Shown: positions 1-14,737 of the stretch, piece after piece
How positions within the stretch are numbered: the stretch's first letter is position 1
How the letters are laid out: each line of letters opens with the position of its first letter
DNA from: Oncomelania hupensis
Taxonomy: Eukaryota; Mollusca; Gastropoda; Littorinimorpha; Pomatiopsidae
NCBI GenBank assembly: GCA_036898135.1
Contig: CM072512.1
Coordinates: 40,452,118-40,516,117, forward strand
Length of the DNA: 64,000 bases
Direction of reading: 5' to 3'
Notes under the pieces: model-generated
The model's database searches: none
The model's input: the letters and a program-made list of their open reading frames with translations, nothing else
What the model was told of the DNA's origin: nothing
Made by a program: the position numbers and the translations under genes

Positions 1-1246
1 AAAATCCAACAGAATCACGCGAAGATATTTGTAATTTTGCAATGATAATTGTAATCATCCCATGATATTTGTAATTATCTCAGGATATTTGTAATTATCA
101 GGTTTTGGCGCCAGGAAGTCGTGGCAAATACTGATAATTATTAATTAACACTGCGGATTATTGGTATCTCTGTAAATTACACAGAACACGTAATTATCAG
201 GTTTTGGCGCTAGTAGGCTGTCATACCTTCCCATGTCATACTCCACCCCACCCTCACCCTCCCTCTTTTCGTATCCCAGACATTACTACCTAATCTTTTG
301 CCTGCTAGGCCCCTATTGCTCCTAACCATATCTATGTGTCCCCACCCTTAGAAATATAATGTTGGGACTGTCTTTGTCAGTTGAAGAGTTTACTTCCAGT
401 TCTAGTCTCAGTGCGTGACTCAGCTCAGTCTTTATCCTTGTCTGGGAATCAGCTGCTGTGTGTTACAAGGTCAGCTCTCCAAATTTCCATTAATCCTGCA
501 CTCTCTTGCATCACGTGTAGAAAGCATCATGTGTCTTTTTTCATTGGAGGGTGTGCAGCTACAAGGGTCTACATGTGTGCAGTGCAAATAAGAATGTTAA
601 TAAAGCTGCATTGCCAACACTCTTGGCCCGCTGCCCTTCTAGATAAATTGTGAAATATTTCAAGTAAATTTTGGGTTCATAGTGGATTGGGACAAAAATC
701 AACCGGTGTTTATATAATTTGTCTGTTGTTAGTATCTTTTAAGTATTCATCATCGTGATTATATACCTGTTTTTCTGGGTTTAAATAGACCATTATATTT
801 ACTTTACATGGTATATATATTTGTCTAACAGCAATAGCATTTAAATCAGATTTAAATTTAGCCAGGTTTTTTTCACAGATTTGGAGATGCAGCTGCTACT
901 CCAGCACTAACTATGGCTCCTTTTTTGAAAACTGTTACCCCACAAAGCTTGAAATAATTATGGCCTCGTGCTTTCAGTTGTGTGAAACCCTTCATGATGT
1001 AGCTACGCGATGCTTACATTTTATATTTATGCAGTATACATAATGGTATTAAATTTCAACTTAATTTATTGCCTGCCGCAACGTGTATTCATATATTGGA
1101 ACGCTCATACTGTTGAAACCCATTATTTGTGACTTTTTTTAATTCGGAGGCGTCGGGTATGAGGAGGGTTATGCTGGGCGAGAAACTTGTTTGATGTACA
1201 ATCTGAGCTACTGGTTGTGACAAGTCTGTTTTATTTTGTGTTACAG
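1..1246 (+). other. End of an upstream DIP2 intron
   Basis: No exon recognised. Short repeated motifs (gatatttgtaat at about 25, 64 and 84) and a 21-bp direct repeat of gtaattatcaggttttggcg(c) at 91-111 and 190-210. 350-660 has a TATA-like and an AATAAA motif (597-602). Confidence 0.5.
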
Positions 1247-1321
1247 GAGACATCACGCAGAAAGGATATGAGAAGAAAAAGTCAAGACTGCTGGGACCCT
1301 ATGCCAAACAGGCTCAAGAGA
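1247..1321 (+). CDS. DIP2: DIP2 exon A (first in window), DMAP1-binding segment
   Basis: Starts after ttacag with two bases completing a Gly codon and ends before gtaagt in phase 1. It encodes GDITQKGYEKKKSRLLGPYA..., the family-typical segment after the first coding exon. The preceding exon was not found in 1-1246. Confidence 0.95.
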
Positions 1322-1569
1322 GTAAGTGACGACGTGTTCGCTTGTGTACAAAACAACACAATGCAGTACAATACAGTTTGTTTGTTTGTGTGTTTGTTGA
1401 ACCTGGGTTGTCACATGTTTATCCTTTGTGTCTCTAAAGCACCAGATCAGATATTACTTTTGTATGAACACTTGGTCGAAAATACAGTATAACAAGGGCG
1501 CATCTTACGCACTTTCACAGATCAGTCTGTCTGTCTGTCTCTGTCTCTCTCTCTCGCTGTCTCCCTGTC

Positions 1570-1613
<44 letters not shown>

Positions 1614-4600
1614 ACTCACTCACTCACTCACTCACTCACTCTCACTCTCTCTGTGTCTCACCCTCTCTGTGTCTCACCCTTCCCTCTGTTCAGAATGTTT
1701 GCCCGAATGGCAAAAGCTGACAAATGTACAGCGTGAGTCAGCTATGCTAGTTTGACGATCTGTCTGTTCGTTTGGTGAACTATAGATTTTCGTCAGTCTA
1801 GCTTCCCAGTCAAGGAGTGTGTAATTTGAAGATCGGCATAAAGATATTTCTTTGGTCTTCATGATTTCTCAATGTTAATGTAGACTATACCTTGGGATTA
1901 TTTAATTTCATAGTTCCCGTGAAACCGCTATGCTATTATATTTCACTGGTTTTGTTTATTTGTTTGTTCTTGTCCTTATTCACAATCATTGGAATTTTCT
2001 TCATAGTTTTCTATTGTAATGACTTCGCCCTATTTCGCAATTTTTTGTGGTTTGACATTATTACTGGTAGATAGCTAAACACCCAAAGACACGTGCTAAT
2101 TGTTTCCCCTGACTGATAAACGAGAGGAGTGAGTGCGGACGAACAAGAATGTTAAGTACTTCACAGAAGTATTATGTCTTTACTACGACCTGACTGTTCA
2201 GGGATGAACACTTTTGTCAGACATTTTAGCAACCGGTATCTAAACAGATTGGGCATGTTGCAGAAGAAGAAGAAATGATTTTGCTCAGTACAGAGTTTTG
2301 AGTTTTTAAATTTGTATTGAAAATGTTGTCTCTGAAGGATCTTTGAGGACATAAGCTGATAGTTTCCATTTCCCCAACCTCCGACTTGCCTTCCATCAAC
2401 AGCAAAGCTAATCAAACTATAAAAAAGGTCGTGAGTTTTTTCTGTAGGTCAACAATAGTTTATGAGGCTCTCCGTAAGTAAATGTTTGGGGAATACAGGA
2501 AAATGTCAGACAAATCGTGTGGCAAAGAACATTTCAGGCGTGGTACAGATTTTATTGTTGAAGAGTGTTGTACTGTTTCAGCATTACTTGTAATTTGTAA
2601 GCGACCATATCAACTTCATTGGTTTGTAAGCTTATATGTTGTTTACTCATCGCTGGACTGATATTTACCAGTAGCTTTAAACAACAACAACAACAACAAA
2701 TCGTCCTTATGGCTTTGGTTAGACTTAACAGACTGTTCAGTAGTTTATAATTTTGTGTAAGGCTTCCTTACCAAGGAATGACTGATTTGTATCCGTTTGC
2801 CACCCTTTGCATAAGACTTTTGTACAACTTCCGTTGATGCTGAAAAAGTACAGATCCAGAAAGGCAGATAAAGAAGTTGAAGTATACAGAAAAAAGGACA
2901 TAATTGTATTACACAAGATTATTTAGCTGCACTTTCTCCCTTCCCCCCCCCCCCCTCTCGCTCCCCAAGGGTTTGATAGTGTTTCATCTGTATAGCTTTC
3001 ACGTCATGTGCTATTGTTGCGGTTGAGCTAGTAATAGTAGCATATAGCTACTGCAACAAAATGACTCAGTGTCTGCCCATATGCTTGGCATTGCCATTGT
3101 GGCGAAGCCCTAATTTGTGTTTCCATACATGTCCCATGCCGCTTTAACACGTGTCTCTGGCGACTGCTCACTCACTATTTGCTGTTTGAGGATTTGAATG
3201 ATTTTTTTTTTTGTTTTGGGCGCTGTGTGTTTGCTGGTGGTGTCTAATATGGCTCTTCGTCGTGTCTAGATTGGTAACTTCTATTACATTTAACCCGTTT
3301 TAGTTTGTCCGTCTTGGTTGTGTTCTATTAGAACCATTTTGACGTGTCTGAGGTGGTAATTTTTTTTTTTATTATGTCGAACCTTAAAATATGTATGATC
3401 TAGGATTTTCTCTGTAAATGTTTTCTCAAGCTATCATTGATGATCCTGTTGTTATAGGTTATTTATAATGGTGCCTTTTGTTGTGTTTTAAGTGTCTATG
3501 TCATGTGCTGAAGGATTGTGCATAGTGTCTGATTGGTTTAGACGAGTGGTGTAGTCGACTTGTGTGTATTGTGTATTGTTTTGTCGATTATCTTTGACGC
3601 CTTCAGTATAGTGTAGTAGGTTGTGTCTTTACGTTTAAGTGTGTGCGTGTGTTTGTGTGTGTTTTTTAAAATTAGTGCACTTGATTATGTGTTCTCTTGG
3701 AGTATTTGAACAAGCTATTTCCTACGCCGGATGTAATACATATATATACACATGGAATCTGTCCATGAGTCATTCGCTGCCACAAAAGTATCGAAATCAC
3801 GACATAGTAGCGAAAATTAAAATGCACGATGTTTGGGCCAAGAATCATCATCAGTGTCTCATTAATGTTTAGGCCGACATCATCACACTGTGATGGCTGT
3901 GTCTGGCTTTCTTCAACCAGCCTGTGAAATAGCTGTCTTTTTCGAGAAATTCTAGGTTTCTCATTGGTGCAGGTAATGTGAATTTAAATTTTGATTTCTG
4001 TTTCATGTTTCTGCGTAGGGTGGTTATTTCTATAAAACGGTGTTGTTATAGTTTTTTTTTTTTTTTTTAATACTCAGTGCTAGATAGTGTGCGCTCTTCC
4101 GAGCTTGTATGTGGCTGTTGTAGTTGTAGTTTTTAAATAAAAACCGACGTTTTTTTCTTTGCCTTAAGATTTTCTAGCCATCGGGAGTGCTAGCATTTAC
4201 GCAAACCAAACGTCATATTCACTCCTAGTTGCGGCCAAGCTCGCTGTAGAACAGATGGTGCTTACATGTGTGCATGTCGTCTGTATGCCTGTGTTCGCAA
4301 TGTGTTCGCATGCCGATATGTTTATTCTTAGCTTTGTGGGAAAGAAAGCACAGATAAAGGGTCACGTACGTCCACTGTTGGCTTTTGTTATAATTCTTTG
4401 CCATGCTTGTATTGTAACGAATGATCAAGTCGTCGTCAGGTTTATATGTCGATCTATCATGTCAGTCATCAGTTGAATTAAAACGCAATACATTCTATTA
4501 ACTTATTTAGATTGCAAACATTGGTTGTCGGTCATTGGTGATGGAGTAGCAATTTAGTTTCCTTCTTCACTGTTTTATAAAGTATGTATCATAGTTATTT

Positions 4601-5083
4601 ATTGTTCGTGTTCTTAAGTCAGAATTGCCACAATCTTCAATATCTATTCTTAACTTGTGCCTATGCGTCTATAGTATAATATAATTATGTTGTTGTTGTT
4701 GTTGTTGTTGTTTTTCTTCAGCAGAGCAAATAGTAACTGACTCTCTAGTAGCAGAAAAGACCCTTAAGTCAAGACTTGATTCCAACAAATGTGTTTCGTT
4801 TCATCTTCCCATTCGCCTTCACGATCACCAGTACCGTCGAACTGAGTCGAAGGAGATTTGGTTGGCGCATTCTGATTTGGATTAATCCGATCTCCCATCT
4901 CCCAAAATTACCTTACCTAGGATAGCTTCAGGACTATCTGCTGGGTGTAATCGAATTTTTTTGCACATTCCTGTACGCTGTAGTACGAAATTGTATTATA
5001 CTGTGGTATTTTGACTACCTAATGACCTTCTGCACAGAAAAAGCAAGAACACGCAAAACGATCACAACGCATCTGTAGTCCCA

Positions 5084-5164
<81 letters not shown>

Positions 5165-5295
5165 GTGAATGTGTGTGTGTCCAATCTTTTGCAGGAACTC
5201 CTAACAATTGTGTTATCAGGGCATATGGCAATGCGGCTATAGTAACACTTTTCTGCACGACTGCTACAACTTGTAACTTGAGATATGAGGATGGA

Positions 5296-5382
<87 letters not shown>

Positions 5383-8300
5383 ATTTCCCTCCTTCAGTCT
5401 TTACCATCACAAGCCTCTTTTGCGTAAGCGCCGTTTCTCTCTGATCGTGGCCTTCGTAATACACTACTGATCTTCTACACGGGAGACCCGGAAAGGGAAG
5501 ATAACAATGAATGAGGCTTTAGTCAACGATGAGTAGATAAACTCGTATCATGTTCTTGTTACTATGTGACCTTTGGATATGGCGTTCACTCTACCTTCCC
5601 CTTCTCACTCTACCTCCTTTAAATTAAAGCTTTGTCCATTTGTGATTTGGCTTTGAAGATTGTAGTAATATTATTGTCATCACCATTCCAAAGAGCGTTA
5701 CTTTTAATGTTGCTTTTGAATGAGCAGATTAATTTTAAAGTGGCATTGATGTGACAAGTCCTGGTTGGATTCACTGAACTTCATCATTATTGCTCTAAAA
5801 GGGTCGACAAACTATGAATAATTAGTCCCCATTACAAACAGAATTTGTTTTTGTTGTTGTAGCGGTTGCCAATTGTCCATTATTGCAATTTAAAAAAATG
5901 GCGGATTGCATGCATCCACTTGCAAATTTCAGAGGATAGCATTCCTGCTTGGGCGACCTTATGAAGTTGTTTTTTTAATTGTTTGTAAATTATATATTTT
6001 TTCCAGGTATAAAGTAATTGTTCTTGTATATCGTTTGTAGACTTCAAGAAAGCGTTTGACCGAGTCTGGCATGCAGCTCTGTGGGCAACCATGAGAGTGT
6101 ACAACATCAGCCCTAAAATTATTGAAGTCATCAAAAGCCTGTATAATAAGGCTACCAGTGCAGTCCTCCATAACAGCCCCATCGGAAACTGGTTCAGAAC
6201 AACAATCGGTGTGCCTCAAGGATGCCTACTCTCTTCAACATCCTTCAGCCTGTTCCTAGAGCGCATCATGTCAGATGCCCTTGCAGATCACGAAGGCACA
6301 GTCAGTATAGGGGGTAGAGCAATCTCCAACCTTTGTTTTGCGGATGACATTGATAGATTGGCTGGAGAGGAACAAGAACTTGAACAGCTGGTACGGAGGC
6401 TTAACACCACCTCCAGAGCCTATGGAATGGAAATAAGTGCAGAGAAGACCAAAATGATGACCAACAACACCAATGGCATCAACACGGTCATCAAAGTCCA
6501 AGGCCAATCCCTCAACACAGCGCATAGCTTCAAATATTTAGGAACCATGCATTGTATCAGACAATGCGTCCCGACAGGAAGTCCTCTCCAGGATTGCACA
6601 AACAACTGCTGCCCTGGCAAGGTTGAAGCCCATTTGGAAAGATAGGACCATCAGTCTACATTCCAAGGTAAGACTGCTGCGCTCCCTTGTCATCTCCATC
6701 TACCTATACGCTTGCGAAACATGGACCCTCACAGCAGATCTACAACGAAGAATAAAAAGCAAGATGAGGTGCTACAGAAGACTTCTGGGCATTTCCTACA
6801 CCCAGGACATCACCAACGATGAAGTCCGACAGACCAACACACAAGCCATTGGACAACATGATGAAGAAGTGGTGAAGAAACGGAAACTCCGATGGTATGG
6901 CCACGTCACCAGATTACCAGGCCTTGCAAAGACCATCCTGCAAGGCACAGTGCAAGGAGGTAGAAGAAGAGTGAGACCGAAAAAGAGGTGGGAGGACAAC
7001 ATTCGAGTATGGACTGGTTTGACACTGAGTGAAGCCATCAGGGTTGCTGAGGACAGAGAAAGATGAAGTACGCTGGTTAAACGATCATCTGTGGTGACCC
7101 TACGACCTCCGCGTTACGGGATGGGATAGGGTAGGATAGGATATCGCACTTGCAAGTTCAGAGAAGTTCTCAAGGCGCTGGATTATTCAGGCAGTCTAAT
7201 AGCAAATGTGTTTGTGGGTTACAGGCCAAGGTCCAGGTGCTCCCAGCCCCTCCACAGCGGCACAACGCCGCGCCCAGCGCCGACTGACCCGTGAAGACAA
7301 TCGTTACCACTCGGGTAAGATTTCATATCACATCTCAGTTCTTCTGACAACATTGTCCTCATCAAATATCGAAAACAATCTTCACTGTCATAAGCATCAT
7401 CCACCACCACCATTCATTACCACACTATCATCGTTCATTTGACACACCCTTACCGTCTCCTTCAGCAACCTATCCCCTATTCATCATGATGACCACCATC
7501 GTCACCACACTTCACTTTTATCAGCTCTTCGTTATAATCCATGTTTAACAAAACATTAATCGTCATGTAATGTCAGTCTTAGCTGTCTTTCGATGTGTCA
7601 TAATTTTGTCTTTCAGTTTATTTACTATTCAGCTGCTTATCAGATTAGTATACAGTCTTTTTATAGCAAGCATCATTAAATTACCCATAAGTTTTATTAA
7701 TTATTGAAGCAGTCACTAGTCTAAGTCCTATGCACCTCAACTCGCTGTTGGCCGCTACCGATGCTACTGGGAGGAAACAATTGCAATTAGTCCAACGGTC
7801 AGCTAAATGGGGGATCTCTCCATCTCTACTTGCTAGAACAAATCGCCCAGTAAACCCTTTCGTCTCCCCCGTGCACCACAACACCACTGATTGGTCGTAA
7901 ATCTGTTACCCGCAATCTCCAGCATGCCCCTTTTAGATACACCTGCTGCAGCTCTTTTCTCCTCCTCCGCCTACTTCCCCTCCCCCTCCCCCTCTCATCT
8001 CCCATACCCGCGCTCATAAACCACTTACAACCCCCCTTTCTTCCCCCTCCCCCCTCCAGCATAAACCTAGGAAGTTTCGGAAACTGGAATGTGGGAAGCG
8101 AAGGTATTGGTATCGAGTCGTAAGATGAAGTCGGGTATTGGCTGAGATTTAAGAAAGAGATGGCTAGTAAAATGAATGTCCACATCATTAATAATCATAT
8201 CACTTCGGCTTCCAAAGCATAATTCCAGCAGTACCAAATCGATTTCTCCTTCACCTGTTGCTTCATTTGACTTCTCAGTTCTTGTTTCTTCACTAGTTTG

Positions 8301-9367
8301 CACTAATTAAAGAAAAAAAAAGCAGATCTACTCTCATTGACATTCAGCAAACACAAGGAAAATCGAAGAGGGTATTGCGATCATTTGGAATGGAATTGAG
8401 TAGCAGTGTACACGTTTTGTTTGAGTCTTTATTGGAAAAGAAATGATTACCTGGAATCTGTCAGTTTACTTTTAACCCCCTTCCCCTTAAGGTCTTCTGT
8501 CCCCTCTCCTTCTCTATCTCTCTCACTCGCTCTCGCTCTCTAACATCTCTCTCCACCTCTCCCCCCTTTCTGGCTCTCTCTTTCGATTTATCTATTCTTA
8601 CTCTCAACCTGATTTGTAGAACAAAAGATAAAGGCAGAGTGACAAGTGATGAAGTGGCACGCGCGGCATTCAGCTTGCGAGCAGACAGATGGGTTTAGGA
8701 CCTTGGGGGCTGTTCTCGGCTGCGAGGAAAAGATGAAACAGATCGGCCTGATGTAAGGAGGGATGGGTTGGGTGGAGGAGGTGAGGTAGATTAAAGGGGG
8801 ATGAGGGGGATAAGCGGGAAGAAGGAATGAGAGACAATAGGAAATGACGGGAGACACGGGGAAATAAAAGATGACCCGGAAGATTTAGCAAAGAAACTAT
8901 GAAGCTGCGTTGAATGGTGAGAAATATAGGAACAAAACGCACTTTTAGTTAAGAATTCGGTTGACAGATTGAGAATATAAATAAGGGTGAATAGGGAGGT
9001 GGGGCGGTGATGGCATTATGTATTAGGAATATACAGTCTTTACTTGTACTGTTTGATGCTTTCAGATGTGTAAGGTGTAGTTATCGTGATAGTCACAGAA
9101 GAAAAGCGGTAAATTGTTCAATAGCGAACCAGCTGTGGCCAAGAAAATAAGACATAAGACTGAAAGAAATTGGTATTAACACGTACAAATATTGACAAGG
9201 ATTTTCGTGGTGGTGTACTACGCCCATCTTAGTTTCCTCTTTGTTGTCGTCGACATCGCCAGCGTCTTTTGGGTCTTTAACTTGGAAAAATAGTTCAGCA
9301 AACCTTTGTGTTTCAATCAGTAAATTGAGTTAATTATACTGTAAGTAACGAACTAGGAACTACGCTC

Positions 9368-9451
<84 letters not shown>

Positions 9452-11570
9452 ACATCATCATCCTTTCCCTTACCTCGTCATCATCACTCATCTCATCCAG
9501 ACATCTCTGCTCCTCCTCCTGCTCACCATCATGACGTCACTCTCCTCATTCTCCCACTTCTCCTCCTCATACTCATCATCAACACTCACGTCCTCCTCAT
9601 TGCTGTCTCATATAGACACAGTTGGCAAGAGCAGCTGATAGCCAACGTTCGTTATAGTCTGCACACATCATTGAGAAAGGAAATAGCTGAGACTGAGAAA
9701 CTGGTCAGAGCAGTTCGACCCGTTTTTGTGGCTGTCTCGATGAAGCATAATATTAATAACCCACTTTGAGCTCGGATGGTCCCGAATTAAGTAGTCTGTG
9801 GGAACCTGCCCCAGGCCACGGTTTCTTCAAACAGCCCTGTAACATTAGTCAGTGCACCATTTGGGATTGGGAGACTAGGAGAAAAGAGGCTGAATAGAGA
9901 GAAGAGAGATCAGTTAACCTCAGATAATTTGTTTAACGTCTATTCATTTAATATTTTAGACATTCACTCCTACCGGACACACACATATACAAATACATGC
10001 ACTATTCTATATATTTATTTTTAAGTTTCTTAAGGAAAAAGTGGGGTGGGAGGAGTGGTATAAGCTTACGATTTTTCGTCAGACACTAAACTTCTGTACA
10101 TTTTTGGATTACCAATTATATTCAGTTTTAGAAAAATAAATTTTTATGGGGCTTCTGCATCGAGAAACATGGTTTACTGCACTGGGTCATCAGGCGCACA
10201 TGCTCAAAACAGTAATATACTTTTAACCCACATCGTTTAAATATTTAAAATGCACTTTTCAAATGCTTGGTTTTACTTGTATGTACGAGTACAGAGACTT
10301 CAAACCATGGTATTATTATTAGTATTGAGGATTTTTATAGCGCACTTATCTCGTACTTGACGAGACTAGGCGCTGGCCGATACAGGATATAACTCAAACC
10401 GCCCAAGGCGCCCACCCGGACCCTTTGGGCGCATGGTCTGACACTCGGACAACTGAGCACTATCATGGCCGGCCTTGGATGGGGGAAAAGGACCAAGTGC
10501 ATGCTGGGTGTGATCTTTTTACCAGCACTCACCCGTCTAGGACATGAGCGTCAGGATCTTTAAAATCCGTTATGATGGAATGTATGTGACACACGGACTA
10601 GACCTCGGTTTATACTCTCATCCGAAGGAGTAGAAAACGGAAGTAAAGTGTCTTTCCCAGGGACACAACACAATGGCCCGGCCTGGGCTCGAACCCGGGA
10701 CCTTCATATCCGCAAGCCAAAGCACTACCATTAGACCACGTACCTCTCTTTGGTATACACTCAAAATGTTAGTGTACTTGAATAAAAGAATCCCCCCTCC
10801 CCCTCCACCCCTCTTCTCCCATTAAGTTAACATTTAAAGGACAGCGATGCCAACTCATGTTTGGTTTTGTCTTCCTAGAAAATAATGTTCTTTCTTCCTT
10901 CCTTCCTGTATAGCTTCCTGCCATCCATTGTTTGATTATTTAATTTGTATCCGTGCATTAATGAAGGTTGAATGTGCGATTACAGAGATCCGCACAGAAG
11001 CCGTGATGCAGGCTCTTGCCATGCACAATAACAAGCGGCCTGTCATGCTGCCCTCCAAGCGGACCTCTGTCAACTACCAGGGCCAGCAGCGCAGAGATCG
11101 ACAAGGTAAGCATGCTGCGATACTTTCTCCCCATCTCGTCCTCTTTTCTGCCTCTCCCCTTTTCACTCTGCCTTCCACACTCCTTCACTATTTTCCCCAC
11201 CACCTACTTTTTATCCTCTGGTCTTTTTCCTGCCCCCACCCCCACTCCCATATCCCTTTGTAGGCTTTGAAAATCTGCTCGCCCATTCCCCTATGGCTGT
11301 AACAACACCAGCCGGTGTCCACTACCTTTTATTTCCAATCTAGACAGTCACGCTGGCTTTGTCAAGTATGAATGAAACCTATACTCACAGACGATGCCGC
11401 AATCTTCCCCCTCCCTCCTTCTCCTCCCCCCTCCCTCCCCCCGCTTGTGTGTCATGGTGCGTTGTTTCATTAATATTAGTGTGTTTGGTATGACTGCACA
11501 CTGTATTTCAAGCGCCAACCTCCCCACCCCCGCACCATCCTCTTCCCCCCCCCTCCCTCCCACCCCTCTC

Positions 11571-11657
<87 letters not shown>

Positions 11658-13775
11658 AAAGATTATTTGTCTATGAGATTTTATTATTACAGCGTGCACC
11701 TCGTTATCAGGTGCAGATTTCATGCATACACATTCAAGAATAGCTGTTAGCATCCTGCCTTTGAGAACCATTCTTTCTTTAAACACGTTTACACCTTTTT
11801 CAAAAAAAGCAACGGTGGTATCAATACAGCTTTAACAAACAGTTGTTCCTTGTTCACCTATTTTCTCCGTTCTCACACAGAACTTACTTAGGACTCGTTA
11901 ATCTGATAGAACAGCGAATTTCGAGGGTTACATAACAGTCACCAGTCTGCGGCCTGGGAAGAAATAGCAAAGCGTCTGCAGAACTCGTTGCCGCTATATA
12001 ATTCCCACGCAAGTTAGCGTTATCGCCTCGTTCGTTAGACAGTGCGCTGATGCGGAAAATATGGACCGGAGGAATTGGCCATGGACATATTTATTTTCTT
12101 GTTCGCAGACCAGTTTGACGTGAAAAGTTCACAAGTTCAAGGAGAGAGAATAAGATAATAGATAGTTCAAGGAGATAGAATAAGATAATAGATAATAAGA
12201 GTGTGATCCTCTTAGGCGTCAGTAAGCAATAATAATAGTTAATACTGACTGATAAACAAAAAAATCATTTAATGGAAGAATGCAAACGATATTTCGGTCT
12301 CACCGAATAAGATCACTGGTTGCTCAAGACCATTCTTATTAAGTAATTTCATTCCGGTCACTGATTACAACAAAAAGTTCTCGTAACCATTTCGCAATCA
12401 CTAAGATAATTTCATACTGAGCAATTCATTCATAGGTTCAAAATCGTACTTAGCTTTTCTCCCCGAACTATATGTCTAGATCTAAATTTAGCAGCCTGGG
12501 TAAATAGGGAAGACGATCTGCAAGGATCTCTCCTCCCACAACGGCTTTGGGAGAGCATCAGACGTACTGAACCCGGCTAATGCAGCAATGGACATTACTC
12601 CTTGCTCCTTACCTCTCTTCTCAGGCTTCTTTATCTCTCTGAAGCCACTCATACGTGTTTCCCGAACAATTCCTTAACACTGCATTTCAGCATGTTCTAG
12701 CAATTGTGATTGAAAACCTTTTTTTTTCTCCGGTGGATTATTAAAAACTTAAAATAATGTTTTCTTCTCTTGTGGATTGTGTGTAGACGGGAAATTCGCT
12801 TGCTGATTTTAATGGTATTTTTGTAACCTAGAGGACTTGACATCCCGTGCGGTAGATCGGAATGTGTGCTTTCTTTGTTTCCTCTTTTTGTGAGTCCGGT
12901 AACAACTGAAACATCGGCGGTTTTAAGTTAGAGCCAGTTCAGATCGGTTGATAAAGTCTCGGGCACTGCAAGAAGATTTGTTAGCCTGGCCTGAACTAGT
13001 GAACAGCATCCTCCTTGCAAGGACTCTCTGTCCAATACATAGTCTGCAAATACTTGACCGCGAAGACTCATGCGTGATTTGTCTGGCTGAGTCAAGACCG
13101 ATGCCTTAACATTTTCTCCAGAGGAATGACAACTTTTTCGGAACCTAATTACAGAGCTGGGATAATATTGAGAAATCACAAGAGGGAGATCTGAAATCGA
13201 AGAGTTCTTTAAAAATTGTTGAAATGCCTTTGATTGTCAACATTGTTTTTTGTACCCTGTCGAATCATATAGACAGATCTTTTCAAGTCAATTTAGAAAG
13301 ATCTTACGTTGGATCGATCGTTACACAATGTACTTGTTTATTGTATCATAAGAATTAATACTGTGACCTGTTTAGTAACTATCAGCAACTGTATTATACA
13401 GTGACCATGACCATGTCTAATAATTAATATCCATCCAAAATACTCTTTAAAATCACCAAAGCTTTGTTCAAGACTTACGAGGTGACGAAAGTGAGAACCC
13501 TTCCTTTGTTCCTGTAAATCTTATAATTATCCTCTTTGCAGTGGGATAGTCTTTTAAATCCCTCAATTGATTAAAACAGATACCACGATTGTTACAAACC
13601 ACTTGGAAAGATACTTTCAGGTATGACCTATAATGTCTGTATTCTTTACTATAACTGCAAGATTGATATTATAACTTATATAAGCCAGGGTGGCGTCGAA
13701 GAATCAGATATTGTGCTTTCATTAGTTCGAATTTGTTGTATGGTGTGTAGCAGACCAAAGTTTGAGAGAGTGAAT

Positions 13776-13843
<68 letters not shown>

Positions 13844-14199
13844 GGGAGGCAGGGCGGTAGGGGTAGAGTTGTGGCTTCAGTAGAGAGAGGTAGAGGTTGA
13901 GTTGTGGCTTCAGTCGTGTTGCCTTTTGTGTCAGTTCAGTTTACGTTTAGCAGATTGGTCTAAATGAAGCTTCGGTATTTAGCTTTCGTTCCCATTCACA
14001 TTTTCAAGGAGAAATGTTAGATTTGTACAAAGTAAACTGAAGAACGTTTTTGTCCTTGTGAATGGAATAGTTGAATGAAAGCAAGAGCTTGAAACAATGG
14101 CTCAAGCGTTGTACAGCACATAGTGTGAACTTGAGGGTTGACAGAGGGAGTGCAGCGGGGATGCCATGTCTATTGATTTTTCTGTCCACAATCATCTCA

Positions 14200-14252
<53 letters not shown>

Positions 14253-14593
14253 CCCCCCCTCTCTCTCCCCTTCTCCTCTCCACTCATCCTGATTGCTGAT
14301 GGTTGCCAGTCCCTCAGTTGACAGCTTCCAACCCCCAGTTTCCTCTTCCTTTCCATTATATTTTCTAGCTATTTGGATTACTCTTCCTTCTTCTTCTCTT
14401 ATCTCCTCTCCTTCCCCCTTCCTGTCCCTAATCAGTCACACCTTCCTCCAAGCGCTTGTTTTAAAGAAACCATCTTCTAGTGTGACTGACATGCTCTGTA
14501 ACAATCGCGGAATGATATTGTAGTATGAACAGTGTATTTACTGGTTTCTGTGTCAGATCACCAGTCTTTGTTACCTTTTTGAAAAGTCGTTAC

Positions 14594-14641
<48 letters not shown>

Positions 14642-14666
14642 TTAATAATATTAATAATAATAACAT

Positions 14667-14737
<71 letters not shown>

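Noticed and set aside
1187..1492. 101-codon open frame overlapping the first exon
   Set aside because: It reads a different frame from DIP2 across 1247-1321 and is a shadow.
5019..5470. Open frames coding Ser-Leu or Arg-Glu repeats
   Set aside because: They are readings of the (CT)n arrays; the same applies at 11348-11786, 14071-14292, 35332-35607 and 48428-48674.
9765..9830. Sequence faintly like 5S rRNA (gagctcggatggtcccgaat, tagtctgtgggaacctg)
   Set aside because: Too diverged to align convincingly; not reported as a SINE or RNA gene.
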